A stretch of 64,000 bases of DNA, from positions 124,001-188,000 of the forward strand of contig JAEQBH010009467.1 of the NCBI GenBank assembly GCA_016808115.1, written 5' to 3'. The notes under the pieces were generated by a model. It made no database searches and had not been told where the DNA came from. It saw only the letters and a list, made by a program, of their open reading frames with translations. Origin of the DNA: Tetrastigma voinierianum. Its lineage: Eukaryota > Streptophyta > Magnoliopsida > Vitales > Vitaceae. Shown here piece after piece: positions 44,704 through 56,400 of the stretch; position 1 is the first letter of the stretch; each line of letters begins with the position of its first letter. The translations under genes were made by a program, and so were the position numbers.

Positions 44704-45230
44704 TTGGGATATCTTTTGCGTTTGCAGCGAATACTCCCGGGCCTTCCTATTGACACATCATTCACGAGATACATCCATGCTAGCTTCGAGAGAGAATGGC
44801 CCGGTGTAATGGATGCCATCCGCTCACTGCGGCGGCTACGAGCTGCCGGAGATCGAGAGGTTGGCGGTCTGTTAATGGCGACTTCCGGATTATGACCTCT
44901 GGGTCTTCCTCGTGATCCACGCCCGAAGGCCCTGCGATGCGGCTTCATTGGATATTACGGCTGCGGCGTAACGGATTGAGGCCACACCACACGGCGGTGG
45001 TGGTTGGGTTTCTTTTGATTTTGTTTAGTTGTCGGCTTTATCGGCTCTTGATCTTGATTAGGATTTATGTATTAGCAAAGTAGGCGATGATATTTGTTAA
45101 CCTCATGTATTAGCCACTTTGGCTATATCAAAAGCTGTCGATTTATATATATACAGCTTTGTACATATCATGTTTTAATGCTTCCACTATGTTTAAATGT
45201 GTTTTTCTTTTCAATTGAACAATTGAATTC
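44704..45230. other. GC-rich segment unique to A3
   Basis: Up to about 44703 A3 matches A1 and A2 (GCATTCTAAGCTC...GCGGCCTC). From there it departs, and the TA tract and its flanking words are missing. In their place is a GC-rich stretch to about 45000, with a 64-codon plus-strand frame (44704-44895) including SFEREWPGVMDAIRSLRRLR. A T-rich, UTR-like tail follows to about 45230. I do not recognise the product. A captured piece of a host gene is possible. It could also be another repeat. Confidence 0.4.
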
Positions 45231-45540
45231 TTTACCAGTGGACAATTGAATTGCTTCATGTTAAAGAAATTAGAATCACTTTTTATCACTATATGCTAGG
45301 ACAACTTCCATGCTTGAATTAAATTTTGGTCGGTTGAAGTTCTGCATGCTCAACTGAAATTTCCCCACAGTATGCTGAATTCACACCTTTAACGCTCCAG
45401 ATTGTTCCAATAAATTTTGTGAATTGTTCACCTCACTTCACTTTACTGCTTAGGCCTTAAGTATCTTTGGCAACCTATGATAGGTTTACTGTTTATCAGT
45501 TGAGATAATGATGTCTTCAAGAAGAAAGAAAAGCAAAAAG

Positions 45541-45571
<31 letters not shown>

Positions 45572-46231
45572 AAGTCGTGAAGTTTTGCCTTCGAAACGAG
45601 CATGATCATGGGAGTGTATGTGAAAGCCTTTGAAACGATGCCTAAACATAGTGGTTAAGTCATAGATTTGAATATTTTTTGTTACATGGTGGATAGGTGA
45701 AGTTTAATGACTTGTGAGTGTAATTTTGAAGTCATTGAATAGGTGAAGCCCTAGAGTTAGTGGTCAAATGATCCTTTTGACGATGCCTAAACCTTAATTG
45801 GTTGAGTCGCTGGTGGACTTCCCGTTGTTACGGACTTTGGTGAAGTCGGATTTGGCATTGCACCCTCACGATGTCGATGCATAAAAAGAAAAGAAAGTGT
45901 AACTAACCTTTTATCGGTTGTTCTGACAACAGAGCCATGTCGATGCCCAGGTTGAGGGAGGCAGCGGTACACGATTTATTGGCTTAATGCGGTTACATAA
46001 AAGACCCATTAGACTTGGTGGAAATTCAGGTTGAGGTATGGATCAATATTGACCTAGAATTTGTTCTTGTATGGTTTTGATTCTTTCATATCGATTTACA
46101 ACTTGATTTCAATTTAAAGTTTAAGGTAATGTTTATATACAAAACTAACACGAATCTTAACCTTTGAAATCACCACAGCCATCTCCTTTTTATTTTGCAT
46201 TTGCTAAGGACTAACAACGTTTAGGTTGAGG
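45231..46231 (+). other. Non-coding 3' interior of A3
   Basis: The alignment with A1 resumes for certain at the purine tract (45515-45575) and the GCCTTTGAAACGATGCCTAAAC segment. Before that, 45231-45514 has several CAATTGAA words and no clear counterpart. It ends in the polypurine-like TTAGGTTGAGG (46221-46231) before the LTR. Confidence 0.5.
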
Positions 46232-47908
46232 TGTGATTAATGCTGAAGTGCAATTTTGAACCTATATTAGATAGGTTTGAGTGCTTTTACACATTAATCT
46301 GTGTCATATATACCAATTGAAGTGTTCTAGTCTTCTTAGTAAATACTTATGCCATTTAGAAAGTATTTTTGTTGTTTGCAGGCTTTTAGCACTTTTGGAG
46401 TTCAATGTCGAGATGAATGATGAATCATGAAGTTTGAACTCAAGTCTCAGTATGTCCCGGCCCGAATCAAGAAAACCAAGGCAAGATAGAAAGAAAATGT
46501 GATCGATTGAAGGCGAGGAAGTAATGCGGTGAAGGATCAACAAAGGTAGATTTCGCTAAGCTTGCGAATTTTTATTAGGATTGCGAAAATTTACTTAACC
46601 TTAGTAATTGTATTCTCATGGCTGCAATTCGCTAGACCACACCGATTTAGCTAGGCACCATTTTTAGCGAAAAAACTTGATTCGCTCTCCGCAGGAATTT
46701 CGCTAGCTTAGCGAAATTTGGCTAACTAAGCGAAAATTTTCCATCATATGAATTTCATGTTTTAATTCATTTGTTGATTTAACTGGTTAGCGAAATTCCT
46801 CAACAGCGAGGTAGTACCTCGTCATGCTTTGTAGTGTGCGGCTTAGCCTCCAAACTTGGTGTATTACTTAATTGTCAATAACTTAGCCAATTTCATAGGT
46901 TTTGGTATTTTCATACCTTGAGAGCCTATAAGCCCCTCTTGTTTTGTGAACCAAAGTGAACAATTGGTGAACAATGTAAGAGAAAGATATTTTTGTAAGT
47001 TTTATTTTGTAAATAAAGTCTTTTATTTTAGGTTTTGCTTTTATTTCTTTTCTCTCTGTTCTCTCTTCTTTCTCTCCCTTTCCCGGGCATAAAACACACC
47101 TCTTGAGGATGACAACTCAAGAGATGCTTGGCCTAAGCCTCCTTTCTTTGGAGAGCCCAGCTTGGTAGTGGAGCACATCCATGTTGTCCTCTTGTATTAA
47201 AAGCTACGGGTAGTGTATTTATGGCTCTTATTCTCAAAACTTAGTTGCATAACACGGGATGTTATTGGTTGGCCAATACTCTCCATGCTTTAGAGATGTT
47301 GTTCTTTAGATGGTTTTTTTCACGAGCCTACGAGATAATATTTACATGTTAGGGTTCTTGAGTGGGTTAAATAGCATTTCACTGTTATTATTTTGTATCT
47401 CTCCATGTGTTTGGGGATCGTTTTCTGAGGTGAGAGATGGTATTGTTCTTTAGATGGTCTTCGAGCCTCACAGCAGTAATTTGTATTAGTTTAAACTAAA
47501 AAGGGCCTGTTGCATCTTTGTTTTGACTCAAATAGGAGATGTTTCATGGGTGAGGTTGCTAGTTAAATATAGATCAGGTTATGCACCTTTGGACTATATG
47601 TTGCATGTCTGCGAAAGATGGCCGGGGCACTTGTTTGCCCTAAATTGCGAGTTAGTACCTAATTCTTCAAAGTTAACTTTATTGTAGTTTTACAATTTCG
47701 GTTTTCAAACCATTTCCCGCTGTTTTGAAGCCACAAATCAGAGTCAAATAAAAAGCCTTACCTTCATGCTTGATGCAAACCATTTTTAGGATAACCCATC
47801 CCGTGTTCGATCTAGACCACTATCTTTGAGTAGCTTGACTACGCGTGTGGGAACTTAGAGTGTATATAAATTTTGTTGATTTTAGCTCAACTACTGTGGC
47901 ACGAATCA
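46232..47908 (+). mobile_element. 3' LTR of A3
   Basis: It starts TGTGATTAATGC and ends CACGAATCA, followed by the target duplication ATTCT. Words of the GCGAAATTT type lie at 46540-46810. A 62-bp tract (47187-47248) is identical to 42710-42771 of the 5' LTR, while neighbouring tracts differ by clustered indels. Confidence 0.92.
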
Positions 47909-48086
47909 ATTCTCCATTTGCCTGGCATTCATTCTCGAGATAGTTATTAGGCAAGGCTTTGATGATTCTTACTTAGGGTTAGGCGTACCATTCACCTTTT
48001 GAAATACCATTTTGTTATCATTTGTATGCTCTTTCTCTTTCTTTCTTTTTCTTTGAACATGAGGACCCCAACGTATGTAAGTTAAG

Positions 48087-49517
48087 TGTGATTAATTGCC
48101 CAAAAAGTGCTATTTTGAACCTATTTTTAATAGGTTTTGAGCACTTTTTGTGCTGTGTTATAATTAACTTAATTGACATGTTCAGATTTGTGTACTACTA
48201 ATCATATTTTGTAGCTAATTTCTTTGTAGTTTTTGCAAGCTTTTAATGCCAAGTTTATTGATCATTCAGCATGAAGTGCAGTCGAACTTCGGCATTACCG
48301 TCAAAATCGAGAAAGAAAAGAATATCAGAAAAAGGAAAATGAAGCAAAAATAGCATGAATCAGTTGAATAGCAGCAGGGAGCAATGGAACAATGATGAAC
48401 ATGAGATGAACAGTGCGTGAATATCAAAATTTCACTACAAGCTTGCAATTTCGCTATATAGCAAAATTCACCACCATAGCCAATGCGCCGTTTTGTGTTT
48501 AAAACGACTCCATTTTGGTTTTCTCCTTTCTACCTCATTGTAATAGTTTTAGACAAGGTTGGTTTGACAGTTTCACTTTGATTTAATAGGCTATATGAAG
48601 CCAATTTGTAATATTATTGACCTAAGTTTAGATTTTGGGAAGGAAGCAATCACAATTTGTTTTTGGCTAGTCACATTCTCTGCTCTCTCTATAACCTATA
48701 TACACTTTCTAGGCAACCCAAACACACGCTGAGGATGAAAACTCAAAGGATGTTTGGCTAAAACCTCGTATCCTTAAAGAAGAGGTTCATGACCCAGATG
48801 AGGTTTGCATTTTGTTCCCACATTTTCACGCGACGGGTTTTTGTCATTTAGTTTCCCAGTACAATGGTTCAAAGCTCTTTGATCTTTCTTTGGCCAATAT
48901 ATGTTTTGAGATTGATGTGTTCTTAGCTTTAGATATTGATATCATCAGGTGCTATTCACAGCCCTTTGGAAGTAGGTTGAAGTTCTCATTTTTCTTGTAG
49001 TCATCCTCGAGTCAATCTTGACCAATCTTTAGGGTTCAGTGGATGCTTATTATTAGTCATGAGATTCATTAGATTTACCCTTCACGAATCATTGTAGGAT
49101 GGGTGAGGTGGTAGATTTTCCACTTTGAATATAAATACTAAATAGTGTTTCTATAAAGGAAAATTATTGGGGTTTGGTTTTCATTCAAATGAAGATCCGG
49201 TTCGGGGAATAACTATGGTCATCCTCACAGCAACGAGGGGAAATGGACCAGGACCTCTTTGTAACCTATCCAACCCAGGCTTCAGTAGCCCGACATGAAG
49301 TTTCTTTTTACTTTATTTGTTAACTTGTTTTATTTTGATTTCATTGAAGCCTCAACTGTTTTAGCAAGCCACAAAGTCAAAACAGTCTACCATTGAGCCT
49401 CATGATCATTGATCACGAAGCCATCGCGTGTTCGATGCAGAAATTATATCTGATGATTCTATTCTGACGTAAAATTGTTGATTATAAATTTTGTTGCACT
49501 CTTGTGGCACGATCTCA
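48087..49517 (+). mobile_element. 3' LTR of A2
   Basis: It starts TGTGATTAATTGCCC after the purine-rich TAAGTTAAG and ends near GGCACGATCTCA. Layout matches 37001-38420. The TATA region is altered (CTATATGAAG) and the U5 hairpin decayed. Confidence 0.82.
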
Positions 49518-51179
49518 ACAACGATGATTGCGGTTCTTTGATATGACATCAAGCGCAGCCCGACATTAACATATCATGATCGTCAACGTTATCTGTTATC
49601 CTGGATATGACTCATGACGGGGAATTTACAGGCTTTAGTGTGATTCTAACCTCGTTTTAGATTTGGGCGACTGCAATGATCTTTTTAGAGAAGTAGTCTT
49701 GAAACTAAGTATATCAAGTCTGTGCTTTTAGGAAATTTATGAGTCTCTATTCTTATATTTTATTTTTATTTTTATTTTTTATCTTTCCTTTATCTTTATT
49801 TGTTTCTAAGTTCGTTAATTTAGAATTAAACGATGTGTGTTGCGTTCAGTTGGTGTTCATGTAAATTTAGTTTCATTTTGCCTAACTTAGATAAAATCTG
49901 ATTGATAAACTCATTTTCTTAGTTTTGATTACAATCTAAATGGATTTTGGTAAATCAACTAGTCATTTGAGTTTGTAGTCAGGATTTGAAAAGAATTGGC
50001 TCCCTTTGGGAAAGAGTGATATGTTGGGATTAATTGTATGAGTTGTGTTTTTTTGGTTGGAAAAAATTGGGGTGTTTATTGGTATTATCTATAGAGTGTT
50101 AGATATTAATTGTTTGATAGAAAAGTGTATGATATTGTTCGTTTCAAGGTCATCTAGTAACACAGTGGGACTAAAAGTAATGAGCATTAACTTTGTGGAT
50201 ATTGCACTAATATTATGCTGGAACTAATGAACATTTGAGGATTGCATGAGTATATCATGATAAATCAACTCTGTTTTCAGGAAGCTCTCTCTGGTGACAA
50301 CGAGGGGATGTGTGGGGTATAAGATCCCCCTTACTGGTGTAATGATTGGGGTTTCACTCAGTTGGAAGAATAACTTCAACCTCAGTGTTAATTTAGAGAG
50401 TCTAATCAGGAAGAAGAATTCTTGTCTAATTGATCATTTGAGATCTTTTATTTTGGAGAAGTTCTTGCAATTTCACCGTATGGGAGCAAACAGTTTCAAT
50501 CTGAAAATGAATGTGAAGAAGTCGAGAAGGAAAAATAGTCGGATCTTAAAAGAGGAACCAAATCTATAAGTAGCTTTTAGTTGTGTTGAAGATGAGAATG
50601 AATCAGAGAAAGACAAATATCAGTTGAGAGGATCCATTTCTATACTATATTCTTAGACAAATTTAAGGTTCCACATCCATTTATTTGTATAATTGGGACT
50701 TGCGAGATGACCACCACAATAACATTTTCATATATCATTTACAGTTCATATCCACTATCATTATGTAGTTTGAAATTTTATTTATGATTTATTCTTTCAT
50801 ATTCTTTGTTTTTCTTAAAGAAAGTTAAACTATCTTAAATCAGATTCAAATGGTAAGAATCTTTAGTAGTGAGTGGATAAATCTTTAAATTTTTCCTAAT
50901 TGAAGTCCTCGTGAGGTGATATCTGGACTTAAAATCCTTTATATTATGTGACTCACTTTTGCTGTTTATTATTGTTTCCGGCTAAGATGATTTACTTCCA
51001 AAAGCCGGCTTATGTTTTATATCTTGGAATATAACAAGTTTTGGCTCTTGTGTGGACTTTAGTTTGGTCTTTGGTAGCCATGTCGGAAAAATCGGTAACA
51101 AGTTTTTGCTTTAATGGGGACTTTGGAATAGTATTTGATGGCAGTGCTAATTCTTGTATAATTCTTCCCTATCAAGTTT
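49518..51179 (+). mobile_element. Remainder of the 5' LTR/leader of element F
   Basis: CGACAT words continue for about 100 bp after A2 (TATGACATCAAGC, CCCGACATTAAC). T-rich sequence follows up to a PBS-like motif at 51180. No coding motif is seen in the short frames here. The LTR end is not sharp. Assigning all of it to F's LTR is inference. Confidence 0.45.
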
Positions 51180-51197
51180 TGGCGCCAGTGCTAGGAT
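51180..51197 (+). other. PBS-like site of element F
   Basis: TGGCGCCAGTGCTAGGAT shares TGGCGCC and GG with the tRNA-Asp complement at the right spacing and lies about 600 bp upstream of the first gag motif. The match is partial. Confidence 0.5.
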
Positions 51198-51659
51198 TAC
51201 ATTATCTATCAAATAAGCTATGTTGAAGATTTTGTTAGTATATATGTTGAATGGTCTTATCAAGTTTTTGACGTGTTTAATAGAGATGAACATGTTATCC
51301 TTCCTCTTCATGTTGAAGATTTTATTGGTATATGTTGAGTGGGGATGCCATTAGTTTTGAAAGCCCAGTGTGATGATCAAACAAAAATAGAGTTTAGGAT
51401 TAATATTCTTTTAAAAGTACTAGTTTGGATATTTTCTTTAACTTTTATCAAGATTGCAAAATAGTTTTAGCTGCAGTGCTAAATCAGCTACAATCTTTAA
51501 TGAAAACACATTATGATATGTTTCATATCTAATGATCTTATTTGGTTCGGTGTGACATTTACAAGAAATTCTCCGCGAAGCATAGAAAACCAGAATCATA
51601 GCCCCAGTGCCCCATTGGACCATTTTAGATTGGAAAGGACATTGAAAATATGAAGAATC

Positions 51660-53210
51660 ATGTTTGTAAGAAAGATGGGCATGTTGAGCGGGATGAGATG
51701 GAAGCGGATTCCGATGGGAAGTTGTGAGACCTCAGAGCAAAGAACATGGAAGATTTTGGAAACATTATGGAATGATTATTGGTGAGTCAAGAAGCTGCTT
51801 GATTGGAAGCGAACAACTTTGAGCTTAAGCCTACCTTGATCACCATGATTGTGAAATCAATTTCTTTGAGTGCTCCTAATGAAGGCCCAATGAACATGGT
51901 GAGTTCTTGATATCAGCCTGGAAGCTAAATGGGGTGAGGCCTAATGTGATTAAGTTGCAGTTGTTCCCTTTATCTTTAAGGGATACAACATCAGCGTTTG
52001 AATCCTCCCATATGGATCAATGAACACTTGAAGGATAGGCTGGTTGACATTCATGGGTAGGTTTTTCCCTCACCTTTCTCCTTCAGGAAGGGGATAAATC
52101 ATTATATTGACGGGGTGAAAGATGAAAGTCTCTATAATGCTGAGAAAGGTATAGAAGCTCTTTCAAGATGTCAATGCATGGGATTGATCGGGTCACCTTA
52201 ATGGATATTTTCCTGCCATACCATAGACTACATCCAAAGGGATCATTGGTGTAGCATGTAGTACAGCCTTCTAGAGAAAAAGTGTTGAAAAGGCAAATCA
52301 GGATCAGCCAGAAGATCTAGTAAAAACAGCTCAGCTCCATAAACTGAGGGGAAGCGTAGCGGCGAGAAAATGTATGATAAGTGAACAAATGTCATTATAG
52401 AGGCAAAAGCGGGCTAACTTTGATGAACAAAGTTAGCATACGAAAAAAATAGTAGGTTTACCCATCTTGTTGAACGGTGGAAGATCGACAAAAAGTTTGA
52501 ATGATGAAGGTGCTCAAGATGGTCTTTGCTCGGTAGGAGGAAAGTTCAATTTATCATGGCAATAGGGAGTTTACAACTTTAAGCCTTCAAAATCTTCGAC
52601 TCATGGAGCCGGCCTTGAAAACGCGAATTTCTCATATGGACTGCTTGACACGGCAAGGACAAAGATACGTACCAAATTTATCATCAGCATCATGGTCAAC
52701 ATGGTTTCCAAGGACAATAGCAGAATAGCCAAAGGGTTGAGAATCAAGGCCATAGAAGGTCTTAGTCTTTTGAAGAACAAATGATAAGCTTTATGGGGAG
52801 AGAAAAGCAAAGGCTGCGGATAGCCATGAGCAAAGGTTTGTGAGTTAGCATTCTGAAGTAAACACAAGCGTGTTTGAACCTAGTACCTCTCTAAGAGAAT
52901 CTAGAGAGACACAAGTAGAGACGGCTATTTTTGAATGTAGAACCAATCAAGTTAATACACAGTGATGAAAGAATTCTAAGGCGCATAGCGGTAACTTTAG
53001 GAAGTAGTAGTGAAAGAAAGAAGAAAATAAGAAAACTAAGAGGAAGAAAATCATGCAAATTGAAGAAAAACAAAAAAATATTGTTTAGAAAATCACTGAA
53101 AGAATAGGAACAATGAAGGTGCAATAAAGCAGCAGAGTTGAAGGGTGATCTGAAATAAAGAAAGGTTTCAAAAACACAGTGACCTCAGTGTCACTGATCC
53201 TCCCGAGAAA
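51660..53210 (+). pseudogene. gag of element F
   Basis: From 51813 the frame reads NNFELKPTLITMIV, then an NEGPNEH-like segment split over frames, AWKLNGVRPNVIKLQLFPLSLRDTTSA (51920-52000), a GINHYIDG-type stretch near 52090-52120, and ESLYNAEKGIEAL near 52122-52165 (the place of the ESLY-AWERFK motif). The tail to 53210 is Lys/Glu-rich with ERKKKIRKLRGRK near 53005-53050. NFELKP, KLNGV and FPLSLRD are gag signatures. Stops and frameshifts are many, so no full Gag could be made. Confidence 0.75.
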
Positions 53211-53438
53211 TTTTATTGAAAACTAAACTAGAAGAGCAATTCTCTAAATTCTTGAACATGTTCAAGAAAATAGAGATCAATATCCCTTTTTCAGAGGCAT
53301 TGACTCAAATGCTCCTTCTTCACTCTAAATTCATGAAGGATATCTTGAGCAAAATAAAAATAATTTGAAGAAAGAAGTGGTGAACTGTGACAACCTCAGT
53401 CTGATTATTCAAAGTCTTTCTGGTAGAAATGTAGGATC
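53211..53438 (+). pseudogene. Protease lead-in of element F, 5' side of C2
   Basis: The frame reads KTKLEEQFSKFLNMFKKIEINIPFSEALTQM (53217-53310), then SKFMKDILSK near 53325-53355 and a degraded NCDNLSLIIQ segment, ending at GGATC (53434-53438). KLEEQFSKFL...INIPFSEAL and KFMKDIL are the standard sequence before the Athila-type protease. The protease continues after C2 at 57821. Confidence 0.85.
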
Positions 53439-56400
53439 TGTAACACCCAAATATACCTAGTCGTTTTAAACATGTTTAGGTTTAATGAAAGTTAATATGA
53501 ATTTTAGGAAATGGCTTGATGGGCCCGGAAATTAATATGAAACAAAAGGAGTAAATATATGAATTTACATAGGATTCAGTGGTCATAAGGAAAAGACCCA
53601 GGGGTTAATGTAAAATGTTTGAAAAGTAAATGCAAAATAAGAGGAGTTATGTGCTTAAGAGCCAGTGGGGGCAAAACCAAATGGGGGTTTATTTGTCTTG
53701 GCCAAGCAGCCTTAACTTCAAAAATCCTGGATAAGAACAGTGGTCTCTCATTTGAGACCAAACGTAGAAGAAGAGAGAGGAAAAAGAGAAAGAAAGAAGG
53801 AAGAGGAAGAGAAGAAGAAAGGAAGAGCAAAAAGGTATGGAATCTAACATTGAGTATGGATCATTGGATTTTCTTATATGGATACATGTTTTGGGTTGTA
53901 AGAAACCTAACCACAGAATGGATTTTGTATACAAATCATCTGCGAAATCCACTGTTTTCTAGGGTTTTGTTATGAGAGAGACCCTAAGTTCCCGACCATG
54001 TTTTGGAGTTCTGAGGTTATGTAAAAATATGGACATGTTTGTTAACATTCTAGGTTTTGATAGGAACTTTTCCTAACCATAGATTTCTTGAAGTTAGTTG
54101 AGTAAAACCCTAGGCCTTGTATAAGATATGAATAGAAAAGTATGTTTGAGTTCAATAGGTGCATGATCTATTGAAAAGATGATTTGAGTAGGGCGAGTTT
54201 ACAAGATGAATTTGGAGGGGTTTTGATGTTGTATATTGATTATTGAGGTTGATTTGGATAGAAAAATATGGAAAAATGGTGAAATACCTTTTACTGTAAA
54301 TTGAGGTGGTACGGTGCCCCAAACAGTGATGTAGAGTATATAAATATTCTGACATCCCTTACGAAGTGCAATGTCTGTATAAGGCAGTGTTTGTGGAAGA
54401 AAAAAAGAAAAGAAGAAAAAAATTAAAAAAAGAAAGCTTTGCTTGCTTGGCTATCTTGGTCATTTCTTGTGGTTGGTGAGTTCAAGTTGTGGACAAACTA
54501 GACTTGAGAGAGCAAAATGCCTAGTAGATACATGAAGTCAGACTTATGTGGCACGAAATTCACTCAAAGTAGGTATATTTAGGCCATTTACGGTTCTATT
54601 TTATAGACATAGAGCAGTCTGGTTGTTTGGACATATCTTGAGTTTGGTGATCAGTTGGGTGATTCAGTTGGAGAAGAACCATAGCACCTTAGCTTCAAAT
54701 GGTACAATAACAGTGTCAAAATTTGAAGTTAGACCCCGAAAATGAAAAAGACGGTGGCTGCTCTTAGCTCTGCGAGTCTTTATAAGTTCTTGATTTAGAT
54801 CACGACTTACAACATAACTCCTTGATTGAAGGACTCCGTATGAATCTTGGACTCTATGGAAAGCTCATTGAGTCTAGAATCTAACCATATCACCTATTAA
54901 TAAATTTGGTGCTCTTCACATCTTGTCTGAAAATTAGTTGTTTGTACCAAGTGTACTAATCGCTTAGTTAAAGTTAATTGGAATATATAATTGAAAGGAT
55001 GTGGTATGACAAGAAATGGCAACTATGTAGATCTGATATATAAAGGAGCATAGATGAAAAGTACAGGGTATCCAAAGTCTCTGTTGTACTCCTACGAGGA
55101 GATAGGGTAAAGTGATAAATGAAGAAAAAAATAGAAATGCAATATGTATGATATGTTCATAAACATGAATATGATATGAAACACAGCAATGAAACGCTGA
55201 ACATGAACATGAAAGGCAATATGTCATGAACACCAGAATGTGATTAAGATAGGTTATGAGTTCGAAAGACATATGATAGTATGACTACAGAGATAAGAAG
55301 TGAATGGTGGGCGTTCATTCGATTGCTTGGCACTCTGCTCTTGCTTTCGACATACGACATTGAAGTGGGTGGCTTTGTTCTAATCGGTGTTTGGCCTCTG
55401 CTAATTTTCAATAATTAATTGCGTAGGCGGCACGTTACGATGCGATGCCGGCGCATCGCAATGCGGCACCTCGAGTCACATGTTGTACCTTGGAGTACTT
55501 ATATTACTATGTCCTACTCATTTCATAGTTAGTGCAGGTAGTCAAATAGTTATATGATAAGACTCTGAATAAAGAATAAAAGTAAAGAAATGAATGGTTA
55601 AATCTTAATGTACCTCAGTTACTTTAAATGTCATTAAAATATTATAGGATTAATATTATACAGTTTTCAAATATCAGTAATATAAACATAAGTTTTTATG
55701 ACACCTCTGAACACTCCATATTAGTAATATAAGTCTGAGTTCTGTAGTACCTACGAATGCTTAAATCATCGATAAAATAAGTATAAGTTAACAGTACCTA
55801 CGAATGCTTAGTATCGGTAATATAATGCGTAGTACCTAAACCTTAAGTATGGTAAAAAATAAATTATAAGTTCTGTAGTACCTCATTTTCAAGGTACTCG
55901 ATAATGTAAGTATAGGATTATTGTAGTACCTCTTGGTGCTCGTATCGACAATAAGTATAAATTAAGCATTACAAGGTATAGTGCTTGATAATATAAGCTG
56001 GATTAACCAGTATCTACGAGTTGGTTAGTATCATTAATATCATTTGCTAAATTGTAAGTCTCATGGTGCTATATCATTAATCTTACCAGTAATTCACAGC
56101 CAGTACCTCCCGGTGCCTCTTACAACAAGGATAGGTTTTTATTAGAGACACCACAGATTTCTCTGAACAAGTATAAGCTCTATAATAAGTCTAATTTGCG
56201 TACACAAGTTTTTATAAAGTACCTATGGGTGCTCTTAAACTCCCTACGGGAGATTTGATAAGTATATGTTTGTGATAAGGACAAGTACGTGTATAAAGTA
56301 TTCTGTATGAATCAAGTATAAAATGCAAATATGTTGTCCTTCAAGATGTGAGCCAGTGCTAATGCCTCGGGTACCTGCGTATACGTTGCTGTGAGTACCC

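Larger units (their letters stand above)
41772..47908 (+). mobile_element. Non-autonomous LTR retrotransposon A3, nested in A2
   Basis: LTRs at 41772-43440 and 46232-47908 and a perfect PBS at 43443 define a 6.1-kb element. It is flanked by an exact 5-bp target duplication ATTCT (41767-41771 and 47909-47913). The A2 interior continues on the right with the sequence expected from A1 (GGCATTCATTCTC...GATAGT). No pol domain is present. Confidence 0.92.
37001..49517 (+). mobile_element. Non-autonomous LTR retrotransposon A2, carrying A3 inside
   Basis: LTRs at 37001-38420 and 48087-49517 are of nearly equal length and more like each other than like A1 or A3 (for example AAACCTCATATCCTTGAAGAAGAGG against AAACCTCGTATCCTTAAAGAAGAGG). 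PBS at 38423. Excluding A3 the element is about 6.4 kb. It keeps a gag remnant, TA tract and non-coding 3' interior but no pol. No exact target duplication is seen (CTCGA left, ACAAC right). Confidence 0.8.
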
